DNA of 64,000 bases from Helicobacteraceae bacterium (GCA_031275395.1 JAISOU010000042.1:32037-96036), one strand, 5' to 3'; shown: positions 9,155-20,835, counted from the first letter of the stretch. Translations and numbers: made by a program. Notes: generated from the letters alone by a model not told the origin.

Positions 9155-9496
9155 CTATTGCGCCTCGATTACGACGGCGGTTCCGTAGGCGAGGATTTCC
9201 GCCGCGCCCGCCGCGATGTTTGCCGTGCCGAAGCGAACGTTGATAACGGCGTTCGCTCCTACGGCTTTTGCCTGCGCGATCATACGATCGGTAGCTTCCT
9301 GACGGGATTCGACCAGCAGTTCCGTATAGCCCTTAAGCTCGCCGCCAAAAATGTTTTTCAGCCCCGCCATCATATCGCGCCCCAAGTGTTTGGAGCGCAC
9401 GGTACTTCCCTGAACCAATCCCAAATGTTTGGTAATGGTATAACCGGGGAAGCTCTCGATATTACTAAGCGAAACGCTCTTATTTCTACCCTGCAT
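9155..9496 (-). CDS. YbjQ family (UPF0145) protein
   Basis: A 113-residue cytoplasmic YbjQ-family protein: FPGYTITKHLGLVQGSTV at the N-terminus, MAGLKNIFGGELKGY in the middle and GANAVINVRFGTA before a C-terminal strand. I chose ATG 9496 because AGGAGG lies eight bases upstream; the longer ORF has no such site. First gene of a three-gene unit with the membrane-anchored paralogue and the M48 protease. The family forms small oligomers of unknown function. Confidence 0.85.
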   Translation of the reverse strand: MQGRNKSVSLSNIESFPGYTITKHLGLVQGSTVRSKHLGRDMMAGLKNIFGGELKGYTELLVESRQEATDRMIAQAKAVGANAVINVRFGTANIAAGAAEILAYGTAVVIEAQ

Positions 9497-9568
9497 TTTT
9501 GAAACCTCCTTTAACTTTAGGGATCGTATCCGATTTTGGTTAAACTCGCGCGATCGACGCGTTTTAGG

Positions 9569-9574
9569 TAAAAT
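9569..9574 (+). promoter_or_regulatory. Putative -10 box for the HD hydrolase gene
   Basis: TAAAAT in the context GGTAAAATCACGC, 29 bases before the ATG at 9603, in the short divergent gap between the YbjQ gene and the HD gene. Confidence 0.4.
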
Positions 9575-9602
9575 CACGCAATTGATACGACGGGAGGAAG
9601 CA

Positions 9603-10151
9603 ATGCGAAACCCTTACGCTTTGGTATTTAAGGCGCTTGCTTTCGCGGCGCAAAAACACAGGAATCAAAGGCGAAAAGGCGGCGATCAAGAGCCGTATAT
9701 CAACCACCCGATCGCGCTTGCGAATTGCCTGACAAGCGAAGGCGCGATAGACGACGCGGATATTTTATGCGCCGCGATCCTGCACGATACGATCGAGGAT
9801 ACCGATACTACCGCCGAAGAGCTGCGCGAGATTTTTGGCGACGCTGTTACCGATCTTGTTTTGGAGGTTTCCGACGATAAAGCGCTCGAATATTCGGAGC
9901 GAAAACGGCTTCAGATCGAGCATACGCCGCAATCTTCGCATAAAGCAAAACAGATCAAACTCGCCGATAAGATCTGTAATCTGCGCGATATAGTAGTTTC
10001 GCCGCCGTCCGCGTGGAGCGCGCAACGCCGCCGCGCTTATTGCGAATGGTCTAAGTAGGTCGTCGATGGAATACGCGACGCAAACGCGGCGTTGGCTGAA
10101 AAGTTTGACGAGATCTACGCCAAGCGTTTGCGCTCCGATCTTGGTTATTAA
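9603..10151 (+). pseudogene. HD-domain (p)ppGpp-hydrolase-like gene with in-frame amber codon
   Basis: The ATG at 9603 follows GGAGGAAGCA. The encoded protein resembles small Mesh1/SpoT-HD-type hydrolases: AAQKHRNQRRK at the start, HPIALAN, the HD signature ILHDTIEDTDTT near residues 57-68, and KLADKICNLRDI near 120. A TAG at 10056-10058 stops it at 151 residues, yet the frame continues afterwards with VVDGIRDANAALAEKFDE and ends at a TAA at 10149-10151. Related proteins read WSKQVVDGLRG across this point, so the TAG is most simply a CAG-to-TAG change. The catalytic residues precede the stop, so a truncated enzyme could retain activity. Confidence 0.75.
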
Positions 10152-10167
10152 ACTTTGTTGAAAACCT

Positions 10168-10938
10168 CTATATCCATTTATCGAGCGTTTCGATCGAGCG
10201 ATACGCCGTTAGATCGCACATAATTGGCGTGATCGAGGCGTAGCCCTCTATGATCGCCTCGTAGTCGCCGTTTTCCGTAGGCGTAAAATCAAACGGATGC
10301 GCCCCAAGCCAAAAATACTCTTCGCCGCGCGGATTTACCCCCCTTAAAGCGTCGTTATGATAAACGCGGCGGCTCGCTCTCGTGATTTTTAAGCCTTTGT
10401 ATTCGTTTGGGCGAATATGCGGGATATTGATATTCAGGAGTTGTCGCGGCGGGAGAGGAAAGCCTTTTGCGAAGACCTTTTCAACGACTTCGCGGGCTAT
10501 TTTTGCGGCAAGCTCAAAATCGTAGCCGAAACCGCCGTTTTCGTCTTTGTTTCTATATTGGCTGATCGCGATCGCGGGGACGTTATGCAAAACCGCTTCC
10601 ATAGCCGCCGCTACCGTCCCCGAATAGATCGTATCTTCGCCTAGATTCGCGCCGTGATTGATCCCGCTAACGATCAGATCGGGAGCGCGATGCGAAAATA
10701 GCGAGTTAAGCGCCAGATAGACGCAATCTGAAGGCGAACCGTCGTCGAGTTTGTAAAAATCGTCGCCGACGCTAATAAACTTTAGCGGGCGGGTTAGCGT
10801 CAAGCTGTGTCCGCACGAGGACTTCTCTGAAGCGGGCGCGACGATCGTCAAGCGGGCGATCGGTCTTAAAGCGTCGATCAACGCCTTTAAGCCGTTTGCC
10901 TCGTAGCCGTCGTCGTTGGTGATTAAAATCTCTTTCAT
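10168..10938 (-). CDS. surE: 5'/3'-nucleotidase SurE
   Basis: Metal-dependent nucleoside monophosphate phosphatase of the stationary-phase survival family. ILITNDDGYEANGL at residues 4-17 holds the metal-binding DD pair, followed by VAPASEKSSCGHSLTL and SGINHGANLGEDTIYSGTV near 92-110, which binds metal and phosphate. At 256 aa it has the normal length. The gene stands alone: its 3' end is 16 bases from the end of the readthrough frame of the convergent HD gene, and no convincing Shine-Dalgarno site precedes the ATG. Confidence 0.95.
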   Translation of the reverse strand: MKEILITNDDGYEANGLKALIDALRPIARLTIVAPASEKSSCGHSLTLTRPLKFISVGDDFYKLDDGSPSDCVYLALNSLFSHRAPDLIVSGINHGANLGEDTIYSGTVAAAMEAVLHNVPAIAISQYRNKDENGGFGYDFELAAKIAREVVEKVFAKGFPLPPRQLLNINIPHIRPNEYKGLKITRASRRVYHNDALRGVNPRGEEYFWLGAHPFDFTPTENGDYEAIIEGYASITPIMCDLTAYRSIETLDKWI

Positions 10939-11091
10939 TGCGCCATTTTATCGGCAAAGAGCTTCGACGCTTCGCTACTTACAAAAACGCTCAAAATGAT
11001 AAACGCAACGCTATATCGCTTTTGCGAAACTTGCAAATCCTATAACGAATGAGGATTCGCGAGGCGCGGGGAGCGCCCCTTTACGCGAGAT

Positions 11092-11355
11092 TTAGAGGTC
11101 GGTTTTGGCGACGACGGAAACTTTTTTGCGCCTTGCGTCTTTGTATGAAAAGGCGACGTTGCCGTCGATCAGCGCGAAAATGGTGTGATCTTTGCCAATG
11201 CCCACATTGTCGCCCGCGTGGATTTTCGTGCCGCGCTGACGGATAATAATGTTGCCCGCGCGGACAAACTCGCCGCCGAATTTTTTAACGCCTAATCTGC
11301 GACCAATCGAGTCGCGGTTGTTCTGGGTGCTACCCTGTCCTTTTTTGTGCGCCAT
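11092..11355 (-). CDS. rpmA: 50S ribosomal protein L27
   Basis: The start [16 protein letters not shown] and the [16 protein letters not shown] block identify bacterial L27, whose N-terminus reaches the peptidyl transferase centre. It is 87 aa with AAAGGA before the ATG, and lies 30 bases downstream of rplU, the usual order. The obgE gene that commonly follows is not present here. Confidence 0.98.
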   Translation of the reverse strand: MAHKKGQGSTQNNRDSIGRRLGVKKFGGEFVRAGNIIIRQRGTKIHAGDNVGIGKDHTIFALIDGNVAFSYKDARRKKVSVVAKTDL

Positions 11356-11385
11356 ATTTTTCCTTTATCGCTCGTAAATCCGCGC

Positions 11386-11697
11386 TTACAGACTGATTGC
11401 CGTAATTTTCACGCGGGTAAAATCGCGGCGAAAACCGCGTTTTTGCTTGCTGTCTTTGCGGCGGCGTTTTTTGAAGATCACAATCTTCCTGCCGCGCCCC
11501 TCGTTGATCGTTTCGCCCGTAACCTTCGCGCCTTCGACAAAAGGAGAGCCGACCGTCAATGCGCCGTCGTTATTAACCAACAAAACCTTCTCAAATGTAA
11601 CGGAGGCTTTTGGCGCCAACCCGCGCTTGTCGAAAAGAACGACGTCGCCTTCAGAAACCTTATACTGCCTACCGTCTGTATTGATAATCGCATACAT
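11386..11697 (-). CDS. rplU: 50S ribosomal protein L21
   Basis: [18 protein letters not shown] and the basic [15 protein letters not shown] region near the C-terminus are diagnostic of L21, which binds 23S rRNA. I chose ATG 11697 (103 aa), with AAGG upstream, over a 15-codon longer ORF without family support. First gene of rplU-rpmA. Confidence 0.97.
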   Translation of the reverse strand: MYAIINTDGRQYKVSEGDVVLFDKRGLAPKASVTFEKVLLVNNDGALTVGSPFVEGAKVTGETINEGRGRKIVIFKKRRRKDSKQKRGFRRDFTRVKITAISL

Positions 11698-11732
11698 AGT
11701 TTGCCTTTTTGCCATGCAAAATAAAGGCGCGG

Positions 11733-11738
11733 ATTCTA
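11733..11738 (-). promoter_or_regulatory. Putative -10 box for rplU-rpmA
   Basis: TAGAAT in TTTTGATAGAATCCGCG, 36 bases before the rplU ATG. TAGAAT with a preceding T-rich stretch is typical of Campylobacterota housekeeping promoters. Confidence 0.45.
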
Positions 11739-11841
11739 TCAAAACAGAGCTTAAACGCGCCTAAAACGAGCTTTTGAAGGTTGTAGATTGGCGCGAAAAC
11801 GCGAACGACGCAAACAAAAGTCCCGTATTCTACGCCTATAT

Positions 11842-12597
11842 TTATTGACGCTGAAATAAAGATTGCGGCGGCGCGGCAATCATAGTATTTGTAAAATCAG
11901 TCTTCTTATATATATCCTTAAAGCTATCGCCATTTTTAAGCGCTTTATCTAGCAAACCTTGCAACGATAAACTTATAAATATCGCCGCCGATCGCGCTTG
12001 ACAATTTATGGATTTAGTAGAGTTAAACTCAATATCCGTAAACGCCCCGTATTTGAAAATAGCTTCTTGCAACTCTCTGTTTTGAGATTGGTATAAAGCC
12101 TTTAAGTAGATATAATCGTAAAACATTGATTTTGGCTCTAGCTCCCAAATCTCGTTGTTCAGCTCAAAACACGTTATCTTTCCTGAAGTTTTAAGCCTTT
12201 CGTCCCGTTTTGCTTCCGATGGCGAACAATATAATAGATCGGTAAAACGTCCTCCGTTTTCAAAAACTTTAGAAGATTGGTATATATTTTCTACCGCATA
12301 ACTTCCATCTCCGTTATCGTATCGAAGTCTAAAAGCGCTTAACGCGACCCCAATGGGGTTGGCGGATTTTGAAGAGATCTCTAATATCTTTAAATTCGCG
12401 TCCTGTTTTTTTATCGCCTCGTGAAACGAATCGATAGTTTTTCGTTTTTGCGAAATATCAAATCCGGCGTAAAAATTAAACCTCGCCTCTTTTTCGGCGA
12501 ATAGCCTCCCGCGTTCTTTGGCGGGTAAAAAGTAAATTCTTGTCGCCTGCGCCTGCTTTTTTTGTTTTTCGCCCGTTTTTTGTTTTCTGTTTGGCAT
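11842..12597 (-). CDS. NADAR-like protein, probable antitoxin partner of the DarT-type toxin
   Basis: A 251-residue protein. After a basic N-terminus, the segments ISSKS..PIGVALSAF, YAVENIYQSSKVF and SPSEAKR occur in the order and spacing of NADAR-type ADP-ribosylglycohydrolases (LSNF, Y-SVEHAYQA-K, SP-EAK-LGR), followed by FTDIEFN and SINCQARSAAIFISL. I therefore infer an N-glycosidase that removes ADP-ribose. It starts nine bases after the toxin gene, and NADAR proteins are known partners of DarT1 toxins. The assignment rests on motif pattern, not an alignment, and a related uncharacterised family is possible. Confidence 0.55.
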   Translation of the reverse strand: MPNRKQKTGEKQKKQAQATRIYFLPAKERGRLFAEKEARFNFYAGFDISQKRKTIDSFHEAIKKQDANLKILEISSKSANPIGVALSAFRLRYDNGDGSYAVENIYQSSKVFENGGRFTDLLYCSPSEAKRDERLKTSGKITCFELNNEIWELEPKSMFYDYIYLKALYQSQNRELQEAIFKYGAFTDIEFNSTKSINCQARSAAIFISLSLQGLLDKALKNGDSFKDIYKKTDFTNTMIAAPPQSLFQRQ

Positions 12598-12606
12598 TAT
12601 CGCTCC

Positions 12607-13350
12607 CTACCGATCCTTAAAATGATTGTTGAGAGCAGAAACAGGATCGGAGGATTTCATTTTATCCGCTTCTATCTTCTTCTTGATTTTTTCTAGTTTT
12701 GCGTTAATATCTATCTCGCTGTTCTGATCTTCGCAAAGGTAAACTTTTGATTTTATACTCCAAATCTCTTTCTCTGCCAATTGTTCGCAAAAGTCATTAA
12801 CGTCGTTCTTAGCGCACTCGTAAAAAATGATTTTCTTGATATAATCTGGGGGAATGATAGCGCGAATTACAACTTCGGCTTGAACGTCTGTTGTACGGTT
12901 TGGCGGCGTATCGCCTTTTCGCCGTTCTGGTCTTGTTCCATACGATAAACTAACAATAAACTCATCCTTAAACATAAATCTAAACGCCTCGACAGAGCTA
13001 TAACTCCCGCCCAATTCATCTATTCGTATATTATCGCGAATTTCCTTACTCGCAGAGTTTGTGTAGTAAAATTTAGGAGGCAATGACCAATAATCGCCAA
13101 ATAATACTTTGTTAATATCAAATATTAAAAACGCAAATTTGTATCCAGATTTCTCAATTTTGCTTTGTAGCATTTTCTCATTAGGATGAGTAATTGACAA
13201 ACAATTACCATCTTTGTTTCTATCCAAACGATTATCATCAGTCAAGCGATATTCAATAGGGTATTCTTTCTCATCTAACGTATCTTTAGGAATTAGCCCA
13301 AATTTTAATATATTGGGGAGATTTTCTATTCTAGTAAAATGAATTAATAT
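12607..13350 (-). CDS. darT: DarT-type DNA ADP-ribosyltransferase toxin (DarT1-like)
   Basis: Transfers ADP-ribose from NAD+ to DNA bases. The frame reads IHFTRIENLPNILKFGL, the DarT entry with its NAD-contacting His; then DDNRLDRNKDGNCLSI, a DarT1-like block; FYYTNSAS; and DVQAEVVIRAIIPPDYI, carrying the conserved Glu expected to be catalytic. The usual start codons give only TTG 13245, which deletes the NAD-site His. The full domain begins at 13350, where the codon is ATA, overlapping the upstream stop codon. From ATA the protein has 247 aa. A poor start would suit a toxin, but initiation at ATA is inference. It lies directly upstream of the NADAR-like gene. Confidence 0.7.
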   Translation of the reverse strand: MLIHFTRIENLPNILKFGLIPKDTLDEKEYPIEYRLTDDNRLDRNKDGNCLSITHPNEKMLQSKIEKSGYKFAFLIFDINKVLFGDYWSLPPKFYYTNSASKEIRDNIRIDELGGSYSSVEAFRFMFKDEFIVSLSYGTRPERRKGDTPPNRTTDVQAEVVIRAIIPPDYIKKIIFYECAKNDVNDFCEQLAEKEIWSIKSKVYLCEDQNSEIDINAKLEKIKKKIEADKMKSSDPVSALNNHFKDR

Positions 13351-13643
13351 TTTATTTTACGTTTTTCAGTCTCTTGTCTGATAGATTCTTTCCATTTTGA
13401 TACAAAATAATTCCATAATAAGCCAGCCTGTTCTTCTTCGATTGAGCTATCGGGCGAATTGGCTTCTATATTCAGTTTTTTGCAGACGCTCAACGCATCT
13501 TCGTCAAAACGACCAAGCCACGACGATACAAGCTCGTCGATTTCGCCAATCTCATACGTATCCAAAGAGTCCCCCTTTTTATTCAAGGGATATTTTAAGC
13601 GCTTTAACGCCAAATGCTTGAATAAAAACCACAATTCTAGCAA
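13344..13643 (-). CDS. Small hypothetical protein upstream of darT-like gene
   Basis: A 99-codon frame starting at TTG with only a weak purine-rich upstream site. It is Leu/Lys/Glu-rich and probably helical, and its TAA overlaps the proposed start of the toxin gene. No homology is recognised. It may be an accessory or regulatory gene of the toxin unit or a leftover gene fragment. An earlier in-frame stop lies seven codons upstream of the TTG, so it cannot be much longer. Confidence 0.35.
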   Translation of the reverse strand: MLELWFLFKHLALKRLKYPLNKKGDSLDTYEIGEIDELVSSWLGRFDEDALSVCKKLNIEANSPDSSIEEEQAGLLWNYFVSKWKESIRQETEKRKIKY

Positions 13644-14054
13644 AATTAACTTTCTTGCGATTTAAGCGTCGATTTTCAAAACGGCTAAAAACGCCTCTTG
13701 CGGGATTGCCGCTTTGCCGATCCCTTCATTCGTTTTTTTCTCCCGTCGTTTTGCTTCGCTTCTAGGCGGGCGCTTTGCGGGAATGACCGAAATGCGGCGG
13801 ATTTGTATTGTTATAGAGTAGCTTTTGGAACGCGGCAACTCAAGTAGGAGGAATAACGATTGATTCGTTAGATAGACCCGCGTTAAAAATAATATGGTAA
13901 ATAAGCGGCTAGAACAATTCGCGTTTGGCGATCTTACCAAAGCGCTAATTTCGCGCGCTTTGCCCGCGCGGCGTATTGAAAGTTTAATATCCGTTGGTTT
14001 ATCCTTCGCAATCTTTTTTTATTTACCCTTTTTTGACGTTTTCAAAATAAAAAT
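13644..14054. other. Intergenic region without a convincing gene; GC-rich dispersed motif
   Basis: No ORF here has a plausible start and composition. Around 13740-13790 is a TCGTTTTGCTTCGCTTCT / GGCGGGCGCTTTGCGGG / AATGACCG segment that partly resembles the eno-ssu gap near 19307-19350 (CTTCGTCGCGGGAATGATCG). These may be degenerate copies of a dispersed intergenic repeat. Confidence 0.3.
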
Positions 14055-14706
14055 CTAACGAGCGGCAATACCCAGTAAGAAAAAATCTACCGCGTCGCGC
14101 ACGATTTTTATCTTTTGTTCTTCGGAAAACTCGGGCTTTTGACCGGTAATTAACATAATAAACCCGTACGGCTCTTTGATCATCAAGAAAAATCGAGTCG
14201 CCGCCGTTTGCGGATTCATCGTTTTGAAAACTCCTTCCAGTTGTTTTTTCCTAATGTAGTCCGACAAAACTTTGATCGCTCCGTTAAAACTCTGCTCGAT
14301 AAATATCTGCCCTAATTTACCGCCGTTTTTATGTCCTTCGCTTATGGCTAATCTAAACATCATAACCGATTTATCCGAAATACTAAGTTCTAACGCTTTT
14401 AAGCCAAGCTCCTCTAAAGAAGCGCCGTTCGTTATCCCCGTCTTGCCGCTCCGCCAAAGATTGAAAGACGTTAAACACCTCGTCAATCTTATATTTCAGC
14501 GCGGCGGCAAACAGACGTTCTTTATTGCCGAAAAACTTATAGATCGTCGAAAACGATCCGCCCGATCGCCTAATAATGTCGCTCATCGTTACGTTTTCAA
14601 AACCAAGTTCTAAAAAGACTTCAAACGCCGCGTCCAAGAAGCGATAACGGCATTTTCTTCTGTTAAACTTAAGAGGAGAAAGAGAGGTAAAGAAACGCCT
14701 TTTCAT
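14055..14706 (-). pseudogene. TetR/AcrR-family regulator gene with a frameshift
   Basis: ATG 14706 opens a frame with a TetR helix-turn-helix: FLDAAFEVFLELGFENVTM, DIIRRSGGSFSTIYKFFGNK and ERLFAAALKYKI. It runs out of frame at CAAGACGGGGATAAC. The ligand-binding half lies in the next frame (14055-14486), and removing one G from the GGGG at plus 14436-14439 joins them as ERQDGITNGASLEELG. So this is a one-base insertion in a short G run: a broken gene, a sequencing error, or a short slippage site. A target cannot be inferred; pseB is upstream in the same direction. Confidence 0.75.
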
Positions 14707-14754
14707 CGCAAAATCGCTTTTAATTTCATAACGCCGCTTAGTTTCATTGTCGCT

Positions 14755-16545
<1,791 letters not shown>

Positions 16546-16549
<4 letters not shown>

Positions 16550-17028
16550 AAGATCGCCTTAACGACCGCGTTGATATTTTGCGTCGCGTCGATCGTCCGA
16601 TCGGCTATTTTGGCGTAGATCGGTTCGCGCAAAATAAATAGTTTGCGTAGGCTATCCGTCGATCCCGCAAGCGGGCGTTTAGCTCTTTCGGATTGGCTAG
16701 AAAGCCGCGCCGCGATCGTTTCAAAATCGCATTTTAGGTAGATAACCTCGCCGATTTCGCGCAGATTATCGCAGACGATCGGCAAGCCGCCGCCCGCCGC
16801 AAGGACGGCGTTATCAACCGATTTGGCGATCCACGCCGCAAGGAATCGCTCCGCTTTGCGAAACGCCTCTTCTCCCTCGTTCGCGAAAATCTCCGAGATC
16901 GACTTACGGGCGTAATCTTCAATAAGCGCGTCCGTATCCAAAAAAAACCGCTCCGTTTTTTGCGCCAAAAGCCTGCCGATCGTCCCTTTACCGCTTCCCA
17001 TAAATCCGATCAAAACTATATTATTCAA
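16546..17028 (-). CDS. aroK: Shikimate kinase (AroK)
   Basis: Phosphorylates shikimate at O3 with ATP in aromatic amino acid synthesis. Walker A GFMGSGKGTIG at residues 8-18, the shikimate-binding DTD near 32, FRKAE near 57, AAGGGLP near 77 and the lid Arg in KRPLAG near 117 are all present. It is 160 aa, a normal length. The start is TTG, overlapping the stop of the AMIN gene as TTGA, so translation is probably coupled. Confidence 0.95.
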
Positions 17029-17639
17029 TTTAATCCCAAAAGATAGCCCTCCGAAACTCTCTCGATCGTATAGGGATAGTAGCCGTTCAGCGTAACGATC
17101 GCGCGGTAGAAAGTTTCGTGAAAACTAAGCTCGATTTGCGAAAAATAGCCGTCGTCTAGCTTGATAGTTTGCGGTTTTAAGGGAATCGAGCTATTAAAAT
17201 CTAGCGTCACTCGGCTTGGGCGCGGTAGGAGAAAATGGCGGATTAACTCGTCTTTCGTTTGGAGTTTCATTACGTCGTCGGCTACGAAAAACGCGATACG
17301 ATCGACCCCTTCAAACGATTCGATCGGCGTAAAAACCCCAGTTTGGCGCGGCGAGGGCGCGGCGGAAGGCTGATCGACGCGAAGGGGGGATCGCCAATCG
17401 ATCGACTTTTCAATCTTGCGATCGGTCGAGGAGATCGATCCGTCGCTCTCTTGGTGCGTGATCTTGATCTCTTTAAGCGTTTTCGCGCCCGCGGGCAGGT
17501 TGATCAGCTCCTCTTTAAGCCGTTCGGGCAAGAAAGCCCTAGAGTCGTTGCGATCGTTAGGGTTATCAAGCGGCTCGAAAGGGTTAATCCGCGCAAAAAG
17601 CGAAGCGGCGAAAAGGAGCGAAAAATAGAGTTTTCTCAC
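17025..17639 (-). CDS. AMIN-domain periplasmic protein
   Basis: A 204-residue protein with a signal peptide (MRKLYFSLLFAASLFA), a Pro/Asp-rich linker and a C-terminal AMIN-like domain (FEGVDRIAFFVADDVM, SRVTLDFNSS, FYRAIVTLNGYYPYTIE). AMIN domains localise cell-wall amidases and secretion proteins by binding peptidoglycan-associated structures. Such a gene sits between aroK and an FtsB-like gene after eno in Campylobacter and Helicobacter, supporting the taxonomic call. The GTG start shares a base with the upstream TAG. Confidence 0.8.
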   Translation of the reverse strand: MRKLYFSLLFAASLFARINPFEPLDNPNDRNDSRAFLPERLKEELINLPAGAKTLKEIKITHQESDGSISSTDRKIEKSIDWRSPLRVDQPSAAPSPRQTGVFTPIESFEGVDRIAFFVADDVMKLQTKDELIRHFLLPRPSRVTLDFNSSIPLKPQTIKLDDGYFSQIELSFHETFYRAIVTLNGYYPYTIERVSEGYLLGLN

Positions 17640-17911
17640 TATTGGCGCTCCCCCTCAATTATCTCTAGCTCGTAAAGTTCGCGCCTAAGTTTTGCGTTTT
17701 CCTCTTTGAGCGTTTCGACTCTCGCGCTAAGGGCGCTATCTTCGTCGCGTAACTCCAAAAGCCGTAAAAAGGAGTTGCTACCGTTGAGCAAAAAGTAGAA
17801 ATATAGCGCGATCGTAAAAAAGATTGCGACCGCAACCAAATGGCGCGCCCTGATAATCGGACGCGAACCGATTTCTCCTAAAAGTTCGTCGCGTATGTCG
17901 CTCGTTTCCAA
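17639..17911 (-). CDS. FtsB/DivIC-like septum formation protein
   Basis: 90 residues: a short cytoplasmic N-terminus, one membrane helix (about residues 25-45) and a periplasmic coiled coil with heptad Leu/Val residues (LELRDEDSALSARVETLKEE). This is the architecture of FtsB/DivIC, which links FtsQ and FtsL in the divisome. It begins at TTG three bases after the eno stop. Identity rests on architecture and conserved gene order. Confidence 0.75.
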   Translation of the reverse strand: METSDIRDELLGEIGSRPIIRARHLVAVAIFFTIALYFYFLLNGSNSFLRLLELRDEDSALSARVETLKEENAKLRRELYELEIIEGERQ

Positions 17912-17914
17912 CGC

Positions 17915-19222
<1,308 letters not shown>

Positions 19223-19421
19223 CCGATCTAAAGGTTAAAAGCAAGAATCGATCGTAAAATACGCGCGTTTTTAATGAAACGATAATTACCGACCAAGCGC
19301 TACCGTTTCGTCCTTTGCGCCTTGCGCTCCTCCGCTTCGTCGCGGGAATGATCGTCTATGTCAAGAAAGCTAGGCGGGAAATGGGACGCAGGCTTAATAT
19401 AGAGATAATCGATTAAGATAC

Positions 19422-19450
19422 TTGACATTTAAGAAAAAATAGAGTATTGT
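19422..19450 (+). promoter_or_regulatory. Strong sigma-70-like promoter of the ssu locus
   Basis: TTGACA (19422-19427), 17 bases, TATTGT (19445-19450). This is the clearest two-box promoter in the window, and the only one with a consensus -35, 30 bases before the leader ORF. It faces the ssuD operon, divergent from eno. Confidence 0.65.
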
Positions 19451-19479
19451 TCGCTTTCATTTTTCAGACGGGGGAACAA

Positions 19480-19632
19480 TTGAAACAGGTCTGGCACATT
19501 TTTGGCGGAGCGGACGACGCTCGCGGCAAACGGAGGTTAGAGCGGATCGCGTCAAGCGGCGCGCTTAATTCGTTTGCGACGGCGACGGGTAACCTATCGG
19601 ATAGCGTCGCCCCATTGGGAGGCGCGCTGTGA
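19480..19632 (+). CDS. Leader ORF / small protein upstream of ssuD
   Basis: TTG at 19480 preceded by GGGGGA opens a 50-residue frame, [16 protein letters not shown] onward, ending in SVAPLGGAL. Its TGA overlaps the GTG start of ssuD as GTGA. The start lies 30 bases after the promoter, so it is the first translated frame of the mRNA. It has no Cys and no run of regulatory codons that would mark a classic attenuator. It is either a small protein made with the sulfonate operon or a coupling leader that opens ssuD for translation. Confidence 0.5.
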   Translation: MKQVWHIFGGADDARGKRRLERIASSGALNSFATATGNLSDSVAPLGGAL

Positions 19633-20780
19633 GCTTGGATATTTTTTGGTTTCTGCCTACGGGCGGAGACGGCAGGTATCTTGGCAGATCGGATAGTGCT
19701 AGAGGCGCGAGTAACGCTTATCTAAGGCAGATCGCCACTACCGCCGAAGCGCTTGGCTACGACGGTTTGTTGATCCCTACGGGTAGCGGCAACCTTGATC
19801 CCTTTATTACCGCGGCGAGTTTGGCGACCGCGACAAGCAGGATCAAACTATTAGTCGCGTTGCGAACGACGACGGCGGGAAGCCCCACCGTGTTTGCTAG
19901 GCAAGCGGCGACGTTAGACGAAGCGTTAAACGGGCGATTGATATTAAACGTGGTGCCGGGCGCGTGGACTGAAGAGATGGCGGCGGACGGCGTATTTCTT
20001 AGCCACGACGAACGCTACGAAGCGGCGGACGAGTTTTTGACGCTTTGGCGCAAAATAATCAGCGGCGAAACCGTTACGCATAAGGGTAAATACTACCATA
20101 TAGAAAACGCGAAAAACCTTTTTCCGCCCGTGCAAAAACCGCACCCGCCTCTTTATTTTGGCGGATCAAGCGAAGCCGCGCACGATCTAACCGCTAAACA
20201 TATCGACGCCTATCTAAGCTGGGGCGAACCGCCAAAGCAGGTCGCCGAAAAGATAGCCGACGTAAAACGAAGAGCGGCGAAACTTGGGCGAACCGTGCGC
20301 TTTGGCGTGCGCTTTCAGGCGATAGTGCGCGAAACAAACGAAGAGGCGCGGGCGGCGGCGAATAAGCTTATCAGCCGTCTGGACGACGAAACGATAAAGA
20401 TCGCGCAGGAAAACCAAAGAAGTTCCGATTCCGTAGGGCAAAAGCGCATTACCGATCTACATGGCGGCAAGCGGGATAAACTTGAGATATATCCCAATAT
20501 CTGGGCGGGTATAGGACTGATCAGAGGCGGAGCGGGAACGGCGATTGTGGGCGATCCAAAAACCGTTGTGGAGAGGCTTGAAGAGTATGTGGCTTTAGGC
20601 GTCGATTCGTTTGTTTTGTCGGGCTATCCGCATTTAGAGGAAGCGGTGCGCTTCGCGGAATTGGTATTTCCGCTGTTAAAAGGCAAAAAACGCCCATTTA
20701 CGATCCAAAACAACCTCGTAACCGGCGGCGCGTTCGATACGCGGCTTTTAAGCGACAACAGGCAGCTAACCAGCGAATAA
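19629..20780 (+). CDS. ssuD: FMNH2-dependent alkanesulfonate monooxygenase (SsuD)
   Basis: Bacterial luciferase-like TIM barrel enzyme that cleaves C1 and longer alkanesulfonates to aldehyde and sulfite using FMNH2 and O2. [15 protein letters not shown] at the start, the [19 protein letters not shown] block, [17 protein letters not shown] and LSWGEPP match SsuD; 383 aa is full length. It starts at GTG overlapping the leader ORF. No SsuE-type NAD(P)H:FMN reductase is adjacent; the FMN split-barrel protein at 27627 is a possible substitute. It implies aerobic or microaerobic use of organosulfonates as a sulfur source. Confidence 0.93.
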   Translation: MSLDIFWFLPTGGDGRYLGRSDSARGASNAYLRQIATTAEALGYDGLLIPTGSGNLDPFITAASLATATSRIKLLVALRTTTAGSPTVFARQAATLDEALNGRLILNVVPGAWTEEMAADGVFLSHDERYEAADEFLTLWRKIISGETVTHKGKYYHIENAKNLFPPVQKPHPPLYFGGSSEAAHDLTAKHIDAYLSWGEPPKQVAEKIADVKRRAAKLGRTVRFGVRFQAIVRETNEEARAAANKLISRLDDETIKIAQENQRSSDSVGQKRITDLHGGKRDKLEIYPNIWAGIGLIRGGAGTAIVGDPKTVVERLEEYVALGVDSFVLSGYPHLEEAVRFAELVFPLLKGKKRPFTIQNNLVTGGAFDTRLLSDNRQLTSE

Positions 20781-20835
20781 ACGCGATCGGCGCTATGGCG
20801 CCCGCGACAATTAAAAACAAAAAAAAGGAAAGAAG

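Noticed and set aside
11060-11090. GGGGCGCTCCCC hairpin after rpmA as a terminator
   Set aside because: Four-pair stem and no T run after it on the rpmA strand.
13662-13940. 92-aa minus-strand ORF
   Set aside because: No ribosome site, no recognisable domain, and it covers a GC-rich intergenic repeat-like segment with unrelated codon use.
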